Assembly: GCA_020636095.1 (NCBI GenBank)
Contig: JACJYN010000002.1
Span: forward strand, 1,674,001 to 1,738,000
Direction: 5' to 3'
DNA from: Lewinellaceae bacterium
GTDB lineage: Bacteria > Bacteroidota > Bacteroidia > Chitinophagales > Saprospiraceae
DNA length: 64,000 bases
The notes below the pieces were generated by a model. It worked only from the letters and a program-made list of their open reading frames with translations. It did no database searches and was not told where the DNA came from. Below, one piece after another: positions 8,345 through 16,658 of the stretch (position 1 is the stretch's first letter; the number at the start of each line of letters is the position of its first letter). A program made the translations under genes and the position numbers.

Positions 8345-9511
8345 GTGAAAGAGGTAATCGAGAGTATCGTAAATCATCCAGAAGCTACGCTACTTGTTCT
8401 TGGATTGTTCCTGGCCATTGGGGCTATTACCAAAGGCGGGCTTGACCTGGGCTTTATAAAGTTACCTGAATTGGAAACCGGGCAGGCAAAATTATTGGGC
8501 ATACTAGGAGGTATTTGTATTATTGCCGCAATGGTAGTAGCCTGGAAACCCTGGGCACAAAACACCCCGCCTGAAGAACTGAATACCCCACCTGTAGCAT
8601 CAAATGACAGAGTAGAAATTCTTAAGGGAGACGAAACAGTAATTGATGTGTTGAAAAATGACACAGATAAAGATGAAGACGCATTAACGGTAACGATTGT
8701 AGCATCTCCGGGCCCTGGATTTACCAACTTGTCCGAAGGGAAAAAAATAAAGTATAAATCTGATCCGGAAAGATCCGGGACTTTTACAATCACCTATGAA
8801 GTAAGCGATGGTAAGGGTGGCAAAGACACCGCTCAGGCCATAATCGTGGTAAAAGCCCCCCCTCCCAAAATAGTGGAGGTAGAGATTCAGGGTAAATTGA
8901 TCGATGTTTTTGGACAGCCAAAGTCCGGGATATACAAATTTGGCTTAGATAATCAAGAGATTATTGATTCGATCACAGCCAATACGAAAGGCCTGTTCAA
9001 ATTAACAACCAGACAAGGCTATTCCCTTTGTAACCTATTTATTGAAGACAAGCTGATGCCTTTTGATTTGGATCCCCCAGGAGAAATAAAAACGGTAGAA
9101 TACGATCCAATCGATACGCTGATATTCACTTTTTGCAAGGATTACGAAAAAGCCCCCATAGATATATTTCCCGATAGAGACAGGATTCCTTTCCAAGAGT
9201 TGAAAGTGGATACGGTAAAAACAAAAGATGGAGGTATATTAAAATACGGAATCTTACACTGTGGGTTGAAGTTTTTTGGCTCCGCGTCCAATGAATATTC
9301 CAGTAGAGACAAAAAAAGGGAATTGTACTTTCAATTTATTCAGAAAAACAGAGATGCCATCATCTACGATCCAATACCTATAAACTCTGGTACGAGTTCA
9401 AACGGTTGGGATTCCTACTTAAACAAAAAGCTACTTAGGGGAGAATATGAGCTGCACGTATTGTCCAAATCAGGGAAACTACTAAGATTTATTGAGTTCA
9501 AAATCATATAA
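8345..9511 (+). CDS. Unknown membrane-anchored protein with cadherin/VCBS-like Ig domain
   Basis: A 388-residue protein that I do not recognise as a whole. The first available start is GTG at 8345 in the same frame; no earlier ATG fits. The N-terminus carries two hydrophobic segments (about residues 12-28 and 44-60). It is followed at about 75-165 by a bacterial Ig/cadherin-like module with NDRVEIL...VIDVLKNDTDKDEDALTVTIV and ITYEVSDGKGGKDTAQAIIVV, the 'NDTDxDxD' Ca-binding style of VCBS/Cadherin_5 domains. The C-terminal 210 residues start with a carboxypeptidase-regulatory-like strand pattern and have no recognised family. Codons are clearly richer in A/T than in the flanking uppS and bamA, suggesting later acquisition between those two conserved genes. 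Function unknown. Confidence 0.6.
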   Translation: MKEVIESIVNHPEATLLVLGLFLAIGAITKGGLDLGFIKLPELETGQAKLLGILGGICIIAAMVVAWKPWAQNTPPEELNTPPVASNDRVEILKGDETVIDVLKNDTDKDEDALTVTIVASPGPGFTNLSEGKKIKYKSDPERSGTFTITYEVSDGKGGKDTAQAIIVVKAPPPKIVEVEIQGKLIDVFGQPKSGIYKFGLDNQEIIDSITANTKGLFKLTTRQGYSLCNLFIEDKLMPFDLDPPGEIKTVEYDPIDTLIFTFCKDYEKAPIDIFPDRDRIPFQELKVDTVKTKDGGILKYGILHCGLKFFGSASNEYSSRDKKRELYFQFIQKNRDAIIYDPIPINSGTSSNGWDSYLNKKLLRGEYELHVLSKSGKLLRFIEFKII

Positions 9512-9707
9512 AGAGCCTGCATCTGTAATGAGTCCGCTCACTTATTATCCTTCCTCTGCCCTGATACAACCTTTCCTCCCCCGCGTCCCTCTTTTAACCG
9601 TGAACCGCCAGGCCGTTTTTCCATCAAATTGTCTTGGCCCTTTCCTCCTCTGGGGATTTTTTTAATAATCTGCTGGAAGAATATGCGGTTATCCTGGCGG
9701 CAAGCGT

Positions 9708-9715
9708 TATTTTTG
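9708..9715 (+). promoter_or_regulatory. Putative -7 box for bamA
   Basis: TATTTTTG matches TAnnTTTG and is 40 bases before the bamA ATG. No clear -33 TTG was found. If real, bamA does not depend on the uppS transcript, which would make sense given the intruding ORF. Confidence 0.35.
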
Positions 9716-9755
9716 CGGACCGAAAATCCAGCAATCCGCTGTTTTTAAGATAAAT

Positions 9756-12299
9756 ATGAAGATTGGAATGAGAGAAATTGCCTTGATCACCCTTTGCAGC
9801 CTATTGATACCCTTCTATACGTTTGCACAATCGGATACGGATACCCTGCCCGTACTTCAGTACAGCGAGCCGCGCGACTTTGAGATCGGCGGTATCAAGG
9901 TCGTCGGGGCCGACTTCAGCGACGACAACGCCATCATCAGCATTGCCGGGCTACAGGTAGGCGACAAAATCCGCATCCCCGGCCCCGATATTCAGAAAGG
10001 CATCAAAGCCTTGTGGAAGCTGCGTTTGTTCACCGATGTGCAGATCATCAAGGAGAAGGCCATCGGCGATGTCATTTTCCTCGAAATCAAAGTACAGGAG
10101 CGGCCGCGCCTGTCGCGCCACACCTATCAGGGAGTCAAGAAATCCTACCACGATGACCTCAATGATGAAGTAGATAAGTACCTGCTCAAGGGGGGCATCG
10201 TCACTGAAAATGTGAAGGTCAATGCCAGCAAAGCCATCGAAGGCTTCTTCATTGGCAAAGGATATCTCGACACCCGATGCCGGGTGATCGAATCTCCGGA
10301 CTCCAGCCGGGTCAATTCCGTTATGCTGACCTTTGATGTAGACAAGGGAGAGCGCATTAAGATTCAGGACATCACTTTCACCGGTAATAAAAGTATAAAG
10401 GGCAACAAACTGGCCAAGAAGATGAAGGGCACCAAGCCCAAGCGGCGCCTTTTTGCCTCCTCGAAATTCATCAAGAAGGACTACGAAGAGGATAAAGAAA
10501 AATTGATCGCCTACTACAATACTCAAGGATACCGGGACGCCCGAATCATCGGCGACAGCCTCTGGCGCGAAGAAGATGGGGACCTGATGATCCGGCTCAA
10601 CCTCGAGGAAGGCAACCAGTACTACTTCCGGGATATCAGCTGGAAAGGCAATTCCATCTACGATACCGAAACCCTGGCAGGCGTTCTGGGTATTGAAAGC
10701 GGCGAGGTCTACAATAAAGAGCTGCTGGAAACGCGCCTGCGCTTCAGCCAGGACGGGCGCGACGTCAGTACCCTTTACATGGACAACGGCTACCTCTTCT
10801 TTCAGGTAGACCCCATCGAGGTGGCGGTAGAAGGCGACTCCATCGACCTGGAAATCCGCATCTTTGAAGGGCCCCAGGCCACTATTGACAAAGTAGTGAT
10901 CAAAGGCAACGACCGAACTCACGAGCACGTGATTCGCCGGGAATTGCGCACCCGCCCGGGGCAGAAGTTCAGCCGCTCCGATATCATCCGCTCTCAACGG
11001 GAGATCATCAACCTGGGCTACTTCAACCCGGAAAGCCTGGGCATCAACACACCGGTGAACCCCCAGCGGGGAACGGTGGACATTGAATACACCGTCGAGG
11101 AAAAACCCTCCGACCAGCTGGAACTCTCCGCCGGATGGGGCGGCGCCCAACGGGTGATCGGCACTTTGGGGGTCTCCTTCAACAACTTCTCCCTGCGCAA
11201 TATCTTAAACAAAGACGCATGGAAGCCGCTGCCTCAGGGAGACGGCCAGCGACTGTCGCTGCGGGCACAGACCAACGGCGACTTCTACCAGTCCTACAAC
11301 CTGTCCTTCACCGAGCCCTGGCTCGGTGGGAAGAAGCCCAACTCCCTGACCGTATCTGCCTTTTTCAACCGCTTTGCTTTCGGGCGCCGCGGTACGGATA
11401 GCTACCAAAGCTTCAATATCAAGCAGGGTTCGGTAAGCCTTGGCACCCGCCTCAAATGGCCGGATGACAACTTTGTATCCAGCACCGCCATCAACATACA
11501 GACCCTGACACTGGACAACTGGCTGCGAGGCCTGTTCCGTTCCGATGACGGCGAGACCGTCCAGGAAGGTAACTACAATAACTTCAGCCTCAAGCAGACC
11601 ATTGCCCGCTCTACTATCAACGACCCCATTTTCCCCAAGGAGGGCTCCCGCATCTCACTGTCCTTACAGTTTACGCCCCCCTACTCCTTATTCGACGGTA
11701 AAGATAATTACAGCGAACAACCGGCATCTGAGCGCTTCCGCTGGCTGGAATACCACAAGTGGCGCTTCGACGCAGAATGGTACACCCCCATCGTGGGCAA
11801 CCTGATCCTGAAAGCCCAGGCCAAGATCGGCCTGCTGGGCTTCTACAACCGGGAAATCGGCTCCTCGCCCTTCGAACGCTTCCAATTGGGTGGCGACGGC
11901 ATCAACAACCAGCAGTTTGGCTTTGCCGGGGTAGACATCATCTCCCTGCGCGGCTATGAGATCAACGAGCTGGAAGCCAACCGCGATCCTTCGGGCGGCA
12001 CCTCGGCAACGCCCCTGTTCGATAAATTCACCCTCGAACTGCGCTACCCGCTATCGCTCAACCCCAGCTCCACCATCTACGTGCTGGCTTTTGCCCAGGG
12101 GGGTAATGCCTGGCGCGAATTCCGCGACTTCAACCCCTTCGACGTGAAACGGTCTGTGGGAATGGGCTTGCGGGTCTTCCTGCCCATGTTCGGAGTGCTT
12201 GGGTTTGACTACGGGGTTGGCTTTGATAAAGTGGGAGCGGACCGCTCACTACAGGCACTGGGTGACTTCAACATCGTGCTCGGGTTTGAGCCGGAGTAG
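9756..12299 (+). CDS. bamA: Outer membrane assembly factor BamA (Omp85)
   Basis: An 847-residue Omp85 protein, the core of the BAM machine that folds beta-barrels into the outer membrane. A signal peptide is visible at residues 1-25, ending FAQ/SD. Five POTRA-like repeats follow at about 45-460, with typical starts such as IKIQDITFTGNKSIKGNKL and ATIDKVVIKGNDRTHEHVIRREL. The barrel covers about 470-847 and includes FTEPWLGGKKPNSL, and ends with the aromatic-poor tail GDFNIVLGFEPE. An in-frame ATG at 9768 would also keep the signal peptide. Size and order match Bacteroidota BamA, whose usual uppS neighbour is upstream here. An ompH/skp gene, often next in line, is not present downstream. Confidence 0.95.
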   Translation: MKIGMREIALITLCSLLIPFYTFAQSDTDTLPVLQYSEPRDFEIGGIKVVGADFSDDNAIISIAGLQVGDKIRIPGPDIQKGIKALWKLRLFTDVQIIKEKAIGDVIFLEIKVQERPRLSRHTYQGVKKSYHDDLNDEVDKYLLKGGIVTENVKVNASKAIEGFFIGKGYLDTRCRVIESPDSSRVNSVMLTFDVDKGERIKIQDITFTGNKSIKGNKLAKKMKGTKPKRRLFASSKFIKKDYEEDKEKLIAYYNTQGYRDARIIGDSLWREEDGDLMIRLNLEEGNQYYFRDISWKGNSIYDTETLAGVLGIESGEVYNKELLETRLRFSQDGRDVSTLYMDNGYLFFQVDPIEVAVEGDSIDLEIRIFEGPQATIDKVVIKGNDRTHEHVIRRELRTRPGQKFSRSDIIRSQREIINLGYFNPESLGINTPVNPQRGTVDIEYTVEEKPSDQLELSAGWGGAQRVIGTLGVSFNNFSLRNILNKDAWKPLPQGDGQRLSLRAQTNGDFYQSYNLSFTEPWLGGKKPNSLTVSAFFNRFAFGRRGTDSYQSFNIKQGSVSLGTRLKWPDDNFVSSTAINIQTLTLDNWLRGLFRSDDGETVQEGNYNNFSLKQTIARSTINDPIFPKEGSRISLSLQFTPPYSLFDGKDNYSEQPASERFRWLEYHKWRFDAEWYTPIVGNLILKAQAKIGLLGFYNREIGSSPFERFQLGGDGINNQQFGFAGVDIISLRGYEINELEANRDPSGGTSATPLFDKFTLELRYPLSLNPSSTIYVLAFAQGGNAWREFRDFNPFDVKRSVGMGLRVFLPMFGVLGFDYGVGFDKVGADRSLQALGDFNIVLGFEPE

Positions 12300-12309
12300 T
12301 GTTATCTGT

Positions 12310-12350
12310 CGTTTTTCCCCTGCCGGAAAGCTACCGGTAGGGGAAAAACG
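12310..12350 (+). terminator. Strong hairpin after bamA
   Basis: A 17-base stem (12310-12326 with 12334-12350, one imperfect pair) and a 7-base loop lie ten bases after the bamA stop. The outer part of the stem is gtttttcccc / ggggaaaaac. There is no long T tract after it, so it may act as a terminator or as an mRNA 3' end stabiliser. It separates bamA from the convergent sigma-factor gene. Confidence 0.55.
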
Positions 12351-12445
12351 GACGTACCCAGCGATAGTCGCCGAAGTGGCCTTGAACGAGCAATATTATT
12401 CCGGAAGGATTTCTAAACGGGAAAACACCTTGTGATTCATCAAGG

Positions 12446-13009
12446 CTACAGATTCAAATCCTGAAAGCGAAGGTCTGCCTTAACCAGGCTGACCAGGCGC
12501 TCTTTACATTGAAACTTGCGCTTTTTGGCATAACTCACACTACCGTAGCCCATCAACTCTGCTATTTTCTCCATCCTGGCCTTGTCAAAGAAAAGCCGCA
12601 TCAATTTTTGACAATCTTCACCGAGCTGGCCGAAAGCGTCCCAGAAGATTCGGTTTTCTTCTGCTTCCTCGATCGATTTCTCAATATCTTCGTCTAATTG
12701 GTATTTGTCGTCATCAGAAAAAGATACGTTGCCGCGCGATTTTTTTTGCAGGCGGTTGCCCCATAGGTTTCTACAGATGCCATAGATCAGCGTGTACAGG
12801 GAGCTGTTGAGTTGAAAATCGGGCTTGCCGGCCTTTTCGTAGAGGATGACCAGCGCCTCCTGAAAGATATCTTTGGCATCTTCAGCGCTGCCTCCGTTTC
12901 GGGTAATGAGGTTGGCCGCCCGGGGCAGATATAACCGATAAATCTGCCGGATGCCTTCATTATCACCGGAAAGCAAAGCTTGCAAAAGGTCTTGGCTCTC
13001 TTTATTCAT
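12446..13009 (-). CDS. ECF-type RNA polymerase sigma factor (sigma-70 family)
   Basis: A 187-residue protein when started at the ATG at 13007-13009 (MNKESQDLLQ). A longer frame reaches 13120 but adds 37 residues unlike any sigma factor. Region 2 is visible as IYRLYLPRAANLITRNGGSAEDAKDIFQEALVILYEK. Region 4 with its helix-turn-helix is at the C-terminus (MEKIAELMGYGSVSYAKKRKFQCKERL), in the form typical of Bacteroidota ECF factors. It would direct RNA polymerase to a set of promoters. No anti-sigma gene (FecR-type or zinc-binding) lies next to it, so its signal is unknown. Confidence 0.8.
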   Translation of the reverse strand: MNKESQDLLQALLSGDNEGIRQIYRLYLPRAANLITRNGGSAEDAKDIFQEALVILYEKAGKPDFQLNSSLYTLIYGICRNLWGNRLQKKSRGNVSFSDDDKYQLDEDIEKSIEEAEENRIFWDAFGQLGEDCQKLMRLFFDKARMEKIAELMGYGSVSYAKKRKFQCKERLVSLVKADLRFQDLNL

Positions 13010-13197
13010 TACAGGAATGTATTTCAGCACCTGCAATATAGTGGCTTTCGAAAGATTTTTCCCTAAAGCAGGTAACCTTCTGTCTTCAGCCAAAATACAA
13101 GCTTTGAATTTCAACACCAAAACCAGAGAACAAAAAGGAATTTTCGAGATTCCACGCTTATCAGAATTAGGTAATTGGGAGCTTTGTTTGTCTTGAC

Positions 13198-13218
13198 AGG
13201 GGGGCGTTTCGCCCCCCT
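13198..13218 (-). terminator. GC-rich hairpin after HMA gene
   Basis: A perfect 9-base stem (aggggggcg / cgcccccct) with a TTT loop lies directly after the stop codon of the minus-strand HMA gene. It would end that transcript before the sigma-factor gene. Confidence 0.55.
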
Positions 13219-13221
13219 CGT

Positions 13222-13437
13222 TTATTCTATCACTTCTTTTACATCAAATCCAGCGTCTTCCACCGCTTCGACGACGGCTTCAACCGTCACTCCATCCCCT
13301 TTAACGGTTAGGATTTTGTCCGGATTGTCGATGTCGACGGCCCATTCCTGGACGGACGGCACCTCATTGAGAAAGCCCGTCACGGCGCGAACACAATTGC
13401 CGCAATTGATATTGGTCTTGAACTGTAGTGTTTTCAT
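13222..13437 (-). CDS. Heavy-metal-associated (HMA) domain protein, copper-chaperone-like
   Basis: A 71-residue single-domain protein from the ATG at 13435-13437 (MKTLQFKTNINCGNC). An upstream start would add 15 residues outside the domain. It has the beta-alpha-beta-beta-alpha-beta pattern of HMA domains and the metal-binding CxxC as NCGNC, where the usual motif is MxCxxC or NCxxC. Such small proteins carry Cu(I) or other soft metal ions to P-type ATPases. No metal ATPase is adjacent, so its partner is unknown. Confidence 0.8.
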   Translation of the reverse strand: MKTLQFKTNINCGNCVRAVTGFLNEVPSVQEWAVDIDNPDKILTVKGDGVTVEAVVEAVEDAGFDVKEVIE

Positions 13438-13525
13438 AATTACCTTTTCAAAAAGAACGCCTGAGAACCGGATCGGTTGCATTTCGGCAGCTGCTAATCA
13501 GAGCTTGTCCGGATGCCGATTTTTG

Positions 13526-14161
13526 CTACCATAAAAAAGGAATCATCTTTTTAGCCTCTTGCTGGAACGCCGTGTATTGTTCGCCGAATGCCTGTATCAG
13601 CGCTTCCTCCTCCACTTTTATCCGGATGCTATACGCCAGCAACATCAAAGCGGCGGCCAGGAGCAAACCCACCCAGGATTGCAACAGGATAGCGCAGCCC
13701 AACGTAGCCATAAATGCCCCCAGGTAGCTGGGGTGCCGCACCAGCCGATAGGGCCCTTCCCTAACCAGGCGGTGCTCGCCCTTTATTTGTACCGTGGCTG
13801 TAAAAAAAGCTCCAAGGGTGCGAATCGCCCATATCCGTATACCCACCCCGGCCAGAATCAGTGTCATGCCCACAGCCATTGCCACTGGGCTATGCCGCCC
13901 GGAGGGCCAGTAGGCCCATTCAATCACCGGGATGGCAGCTGAAAAAAGTGAGAGCACCAGGATGATCAGTACGGAATTCCGGTCTCGTTCCTGTTCCTGC
14001 CGGGCTTCCTTGAGTTCAAGGCCGGGCTGGGTCAGAAAAACAGCCAGGGCGGCGCCAACAAGGATAATTATCTTGTAATGCAGTATCAATCCGGGCCGCC
14101 CGGCTAAAGGCAATAGATAAGCCAGGGTAATAAAGAGAAGGGTGTTTATGGTTTTTCCCAT
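13526..14161 (-). CDS. Isoprenylcysteine carboxyl methyltransferase (ICMT)-like membrane protein
   Basis: A 211-residue integral membrane protein with about five helices. The C-terminal half has the ICMT/PEMT signature: GEHRLVREGPYRLVRHPSYLGAF followed by the paired acidic residues and Tyr in KVEEEALIQAFGEQYTAF. This is the SAM-binding part of this membrane methyltransferase fold. The bacterial members methylate lipids or unknown hydrophobic substrates, not prenylated proteins. The preceding HMA gene starts 88 bases downstream on the same strand. The substrate cannot be inferred. Confidence 0.8.
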   Translation of the reverse strand: MGKTINTLLFITLAYLLPLAGRPGLILHYKIIILVGAALAVFLTQPGLELKEARQEQERDRNSVLIILVLSLFSAAIPVIEWAYWPSGRHSPVAMAVGMTLILAGVGIRIWAIRTLGAFFTATVQIKGEHRLVREGPYRLVRHPSYLGAFMATLGCAILLQSWVGLLLAAALMLLAYSIRIKVEEEALIQAFGEQYTAFQQEAKKMIPFLW

Positions 14162-14216
14162 GTTGAAGTGCTATTTTTATTGCTACATAACTATACAGCT
14201 GCTCTCGGCTACCAGC

Positions 14217-15062
14217 TTATTGATGGCCAAAGGTTTCGGATTGACCTAAGCCATTCCGGCTTCCGCCTTTGTTCAGCGCTAGACGGCTATCCGATACGCT
14301 TACCTTCGGCATGGGCACTGCAACAGTTGAATTATCAGGCAACATATAAATGCTCCCATCCGACTTACCTTGCCGGGCCATAGCTTCTATACCAGCGGCC
14401 CGTTTTCGGGCAATCTCACCTTTAGTCATTCCTAAAATACTTGCACTCAAACCCTTATAATTATTACTGTTCCCATCCAGTAACTGCTGAAAACCATACT
14501 GTAAATAAAAGGACGAATGACGCGGATGACAGGCCAACAGCGCATAATCGTAACCATATCGATAAAAAGTACTGGCCAAGGCGCCTTCGAAAACAAACCG
14601 GGCGTAACCGGACGCCCGAATCTCGGGTGAGAATACAAAACGGCTGCCTTCAACAACGCGCTGGCCCAGTTGTGTTCTTGAACGATACCACCCCAGCAGC
14701 CAGTCCTTTTGCGGGCAACTACCGATCATCGGCAAAGGAGCATCGGCGGCGGGCGGCGGCGGCAGTTCAGGAAATTGTCCTGCCAGCTTGCTCACCAGCG
14801 AGGCCATTGGGCTGGGCTTATCCTGCACAAGCCGCATATAACCAACCGGTTGGGCCCCATATTGTCCTTCCTGAAACAACCCCAGATGAAAGGCGTGCCA
14901 ATCATAACTGTCAAACTCCAGGCCATATTCATTCTGATGAACCAGGGAGGCGCAACTGCTTTTGAGGTAACCCTGGTAGCGAAGCTGAAAAAGAGATTCC
15001 AGTTCTGAGGCCGTCCGTGCTTCTCTAAACACAAAATGGGTGTGTTGAATACTCATAGTCAT
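14217..15062 (-). CDS. FeeM-like N-acyl amino acid synthase / autoinducer-synthase-fold GNAT
   Basis: A 281-residue protein whose first 200 residues resemble the N-acyl amino acid synthase (FeeM)/exosortase-linked acyltransferase group, a GNAT-fold relative of LuxI. Features seen are the N-terminal FVFREARTASELESLFQLRYQGYLKSS, the middle block VVEGSRFVFSPEIR and the C-terminal GNAT part YRYGYDYALLACHPRHSSFYLQYGFQ. These enzymes use acyl-ACP to acylate an amino acid or similar amine. The last 70 residues are polar and variable. A second ATG lies two codons in. No LuxR-type regulator or acyl carrier protein is adjacent. A more general GNAT acetyltransferase is the alternative. Confidence 0.6.
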   Translation of the reverse strand: MTMSIQHTHFVFREARTASELESLFQLRYQGYLKSSCASLVHQNEYGLEFDSYDWHAFHLGLFQEGQYGAQPVGYMRLVQDKPSPMASLVSKLAGQFPELPPPPAADAPLPMIGSCPQKDWLLGWYRSRTQLGQRVVEGSRFVFSPEIRASGYARFVFEGALASTFYRYGYDYALLACHPRHSSFYLQYGFQQLLDGNSNNYKGLSASILGMTKGEIARKRAAGIEAMARQGKSDGSIYMLPDNSTVAVPMPKVSVSDSRLALNKGGSRNGLGQSETFGHQ

Positions 15063-15259
15063 GTGGTATTAGTGTTTGGAATAATATCTATCCGCTAACA
15101 GCAGGTATCGCTGTAGAACCCATGACTTGCCACCAGTCTTATTTGTGTTTGTTTAAGAAGCGTGTCCTGTTTAATCTTAGAAGAACCAACCACTTCCTTC
15201 AGGAACGGAAGAAGTAGTGTAATAATTAGTGTTGTTCTTTATTATTAACTCATTTGTAC

Positions 15260-15417
15260 CTATTTAGGCATTATGGTTTTGTGGCCAGGCAGTTGCAGCG
15301 CCTCTGTGAGCCTCCGGCCGCAATACCGGGACACCATCAAGCCGAAATACCTAAATAGCTACCCTCATTTATGGTTAGAGCTGCCGATGCTTATTCCTAT
15401 CGGCAGCAACTCTAACA
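15260..15417. repeat. Nested inverted repeats, possible structured RNA
   Basis: This sits in the 640-base gap between the FeeM-like gene and the next gene. An outer pair ctatttagg (15260-15268) and cctaaatag (15350-15358) frames 81 bases. Just beyond it a long hairpin (15374-15417) pairs gttagag+ctgccgat with atcggcag+ctctaac, with a 3-base bulge and a 10-base loop. No T tract follows on either strand. I did not recognise a known riboswitch, 6S, SRP or tmRNA pattern. The rest of 15063-15259 and 15418-15477 shows nothing clear. Confidence 0.4.
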
Positions 15418-15477
15418 TACAAATATCCGGCAACTTTTAGCTGAAAAATAACGGAGGCTATCCTTTTTTTATTTCTA

Positions 15478-15641
15478 AGAGCATGTTTGGAGGTGGTGCT
15501 TTGGAGGCGAAAATGGCTGATTTTAGGTTCTCAGGAGGCTCATTTTCTTGCCCATAGCAGCGCTACGGGCAAGAAAATAGCCGAAATGAGGTTCCAAAAG
15601 CGGGCATTTGCAGCCCAAATGACTGCCTCCAAACATGCTCT
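15478..15641. repeat. 164-bp imperfect palindrome (MITE/REP-like)
   Basis: Perfect 16-base outer arms agagcatgtttggagg (15478-15493) and its complement (15626-15641), plus perfect 12-base inner arms attttcttgccc (15542-15553) and its complement (15567-15578), enclose an apex ATAGC-AGC-GCTA. The arms between them also match in part. A 73-codon open frame across it is a by-product. No target-site duplication was clear. Confidence 0.65.
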
Positions 15642-15761
15642 AATTTATGCAGGAATTACAAATTCCAAAGCGCTGAAAAAGACAGGCCCCCATCTTTCCC
15701 ATAAATGAACAATACCCTTGATAAAAGCATTAGGATTCGTGTTTACCATAAAATGCAGAAT

Positions 15762-16658
15762 ATGAACATCCAATATCTCAAAAGCGCCGACATCGACAAA
15801 GTGAAATGGAACAGCTGCGTACACTATGCCAACAACGGCAATATATTTGGGTATATGTGGTACCTCGATTTCGTCGCCAAAGATTGGGATGCCCTGGTGG
15901 AAGGTGACTACGAATCCGTTTTCCCGTTGGTATGGCGGGAGGGGCTGTTCGGAAGAAAAGAACTCTATCAGCCGGGCCTGATGCGGGAAATGGGCATCTA
16001 CTCCATTCACCTGCTTTCGCCAGCCCGCATCAACGCTTTTCTCGATGCCATTCCGGCTGAATTCAAAAACATCGATATTGTTGTCAACGAACAAAATAAC
16101 CCTCCGGATGGACATTCTTTCAACGTGAAAGAAAAAACCAACCACCAGTTGTATCTGGGCCGCCCTTACGAAGAGCTGTTCGATGGATTTTCTACAGAGT
16201 TGGCCTCTACCCTACAGCGGGCGGAAGACTCCGGCCTCCTGCTCACCTCCAGCCTCAAACCGGAAACCATTGCCGATTTCTACCGCCAACACACCCCCAA
16301 CCACCGGGGCCTGGAACGCAATTACCATGCCCTCCACCGCATCATGTACAATGTGCTGCACCGGGGCTGGGGTTTTGCTTCCGGCGCCATGGACAGCGAG
16401 CAAAATCTCTATGCGGCCAACTTCTTCATCTACAGCCACGGCAAGGCCCTCAGCCTCGCGCCGGTGGAGTCGCCACAAGGCAAGCAGCTCGGCGCGTTAC
16501 CCTACCTTTTTAACGCCCTTATTCGCAGCCACGCCGGGCGCCCCATCATTCTTGATTTTAATACCCGGGAAAGAGATGAACTGGCGGAGCAATTTGGCGC
16601 CCAGCCCAATGCTTTCTATCAACTCAAAAGAAATACCAGGATACTGGGCGTGATCTAA
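15762..16658 (+). CDS. FemAB/BioF2-like GNAT superfamily protein
   Basis: A 298-residue cytosolic protein from the ATG at 15762 (MNIQYLKS). In-frame ATGs at 15705 and 15753 would add 19 or 3 residues with no domain content. It resembles a family common in Bacteroidota: N-terminal IDKVKWNSCVHYANNGNIFGYMWYLD, a middle YEELFDGFSTELASTLQRAEDSGL, and a C-terminal GNAT half with PYLFNALIRSHAGRPIILDFNTRE. FemAB-type enzymes transfer aminoacyl or acyl groups; the substrate of this group is unknown. The stop overlaps the stop of the convergent next gene. It might modify a product of the nearby FeeM-like enzyme, but that is speculation. Confidence 0.6.
   Translation: MNIQYLKSADIDKVKWNSCVHYANNGNIFGYMWYLDFVAKDWDALVEGDYESVFPLVWREGLFGRKELYQPGLMREMGIYSIHLLSPARINAFLDAIPAEFKNIDIVVNEQNNPPDGHSFNVKEKTNHQLYLGRPYEELFDGFSTELASTLQRAEDSGLLLTSSLKPETIADFYRQHTPNHRGLERNYHALHRIMYNVLHRGWGFASGAMDSEQNLYAANFFIYSHGKALSLAPVESPQGKQLGALPYLFNALIRSHAGRPIILDFNTRERDELAEQFGAQPNAFYQLKRNTRILGVI

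Noticed and set aside
9951..11150. 399-codon minus-strand frame opposite bamA
   Set aside because: Shadow frame in GC-rich coding sequence; bamA is certain.
12446..13120. Longer 224-residue version of the sigma factor
   Set aside because: The extra 37 residues have no sigma-factor character; the ATG at 13009 gives the standard length.
15260..15417. SRP RNA, 6S RNA or tmRNA
   Set aside because: No SRP GNAR-loop motif, no tRNA-like end with CCA and no 6S central bubble could be recognised on either strand.
15273..15440. 55-codon open frame MVLWPGSC...
   Set aside because: It overlaps the nested hairpins and has no homology I recognise; the pairing pattern is a better explanation.
15487..15708. 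73-codon open frame
   Set aside because: It runs through the 164-bp palindrome and has no domain; the palindrome explains the sequence.
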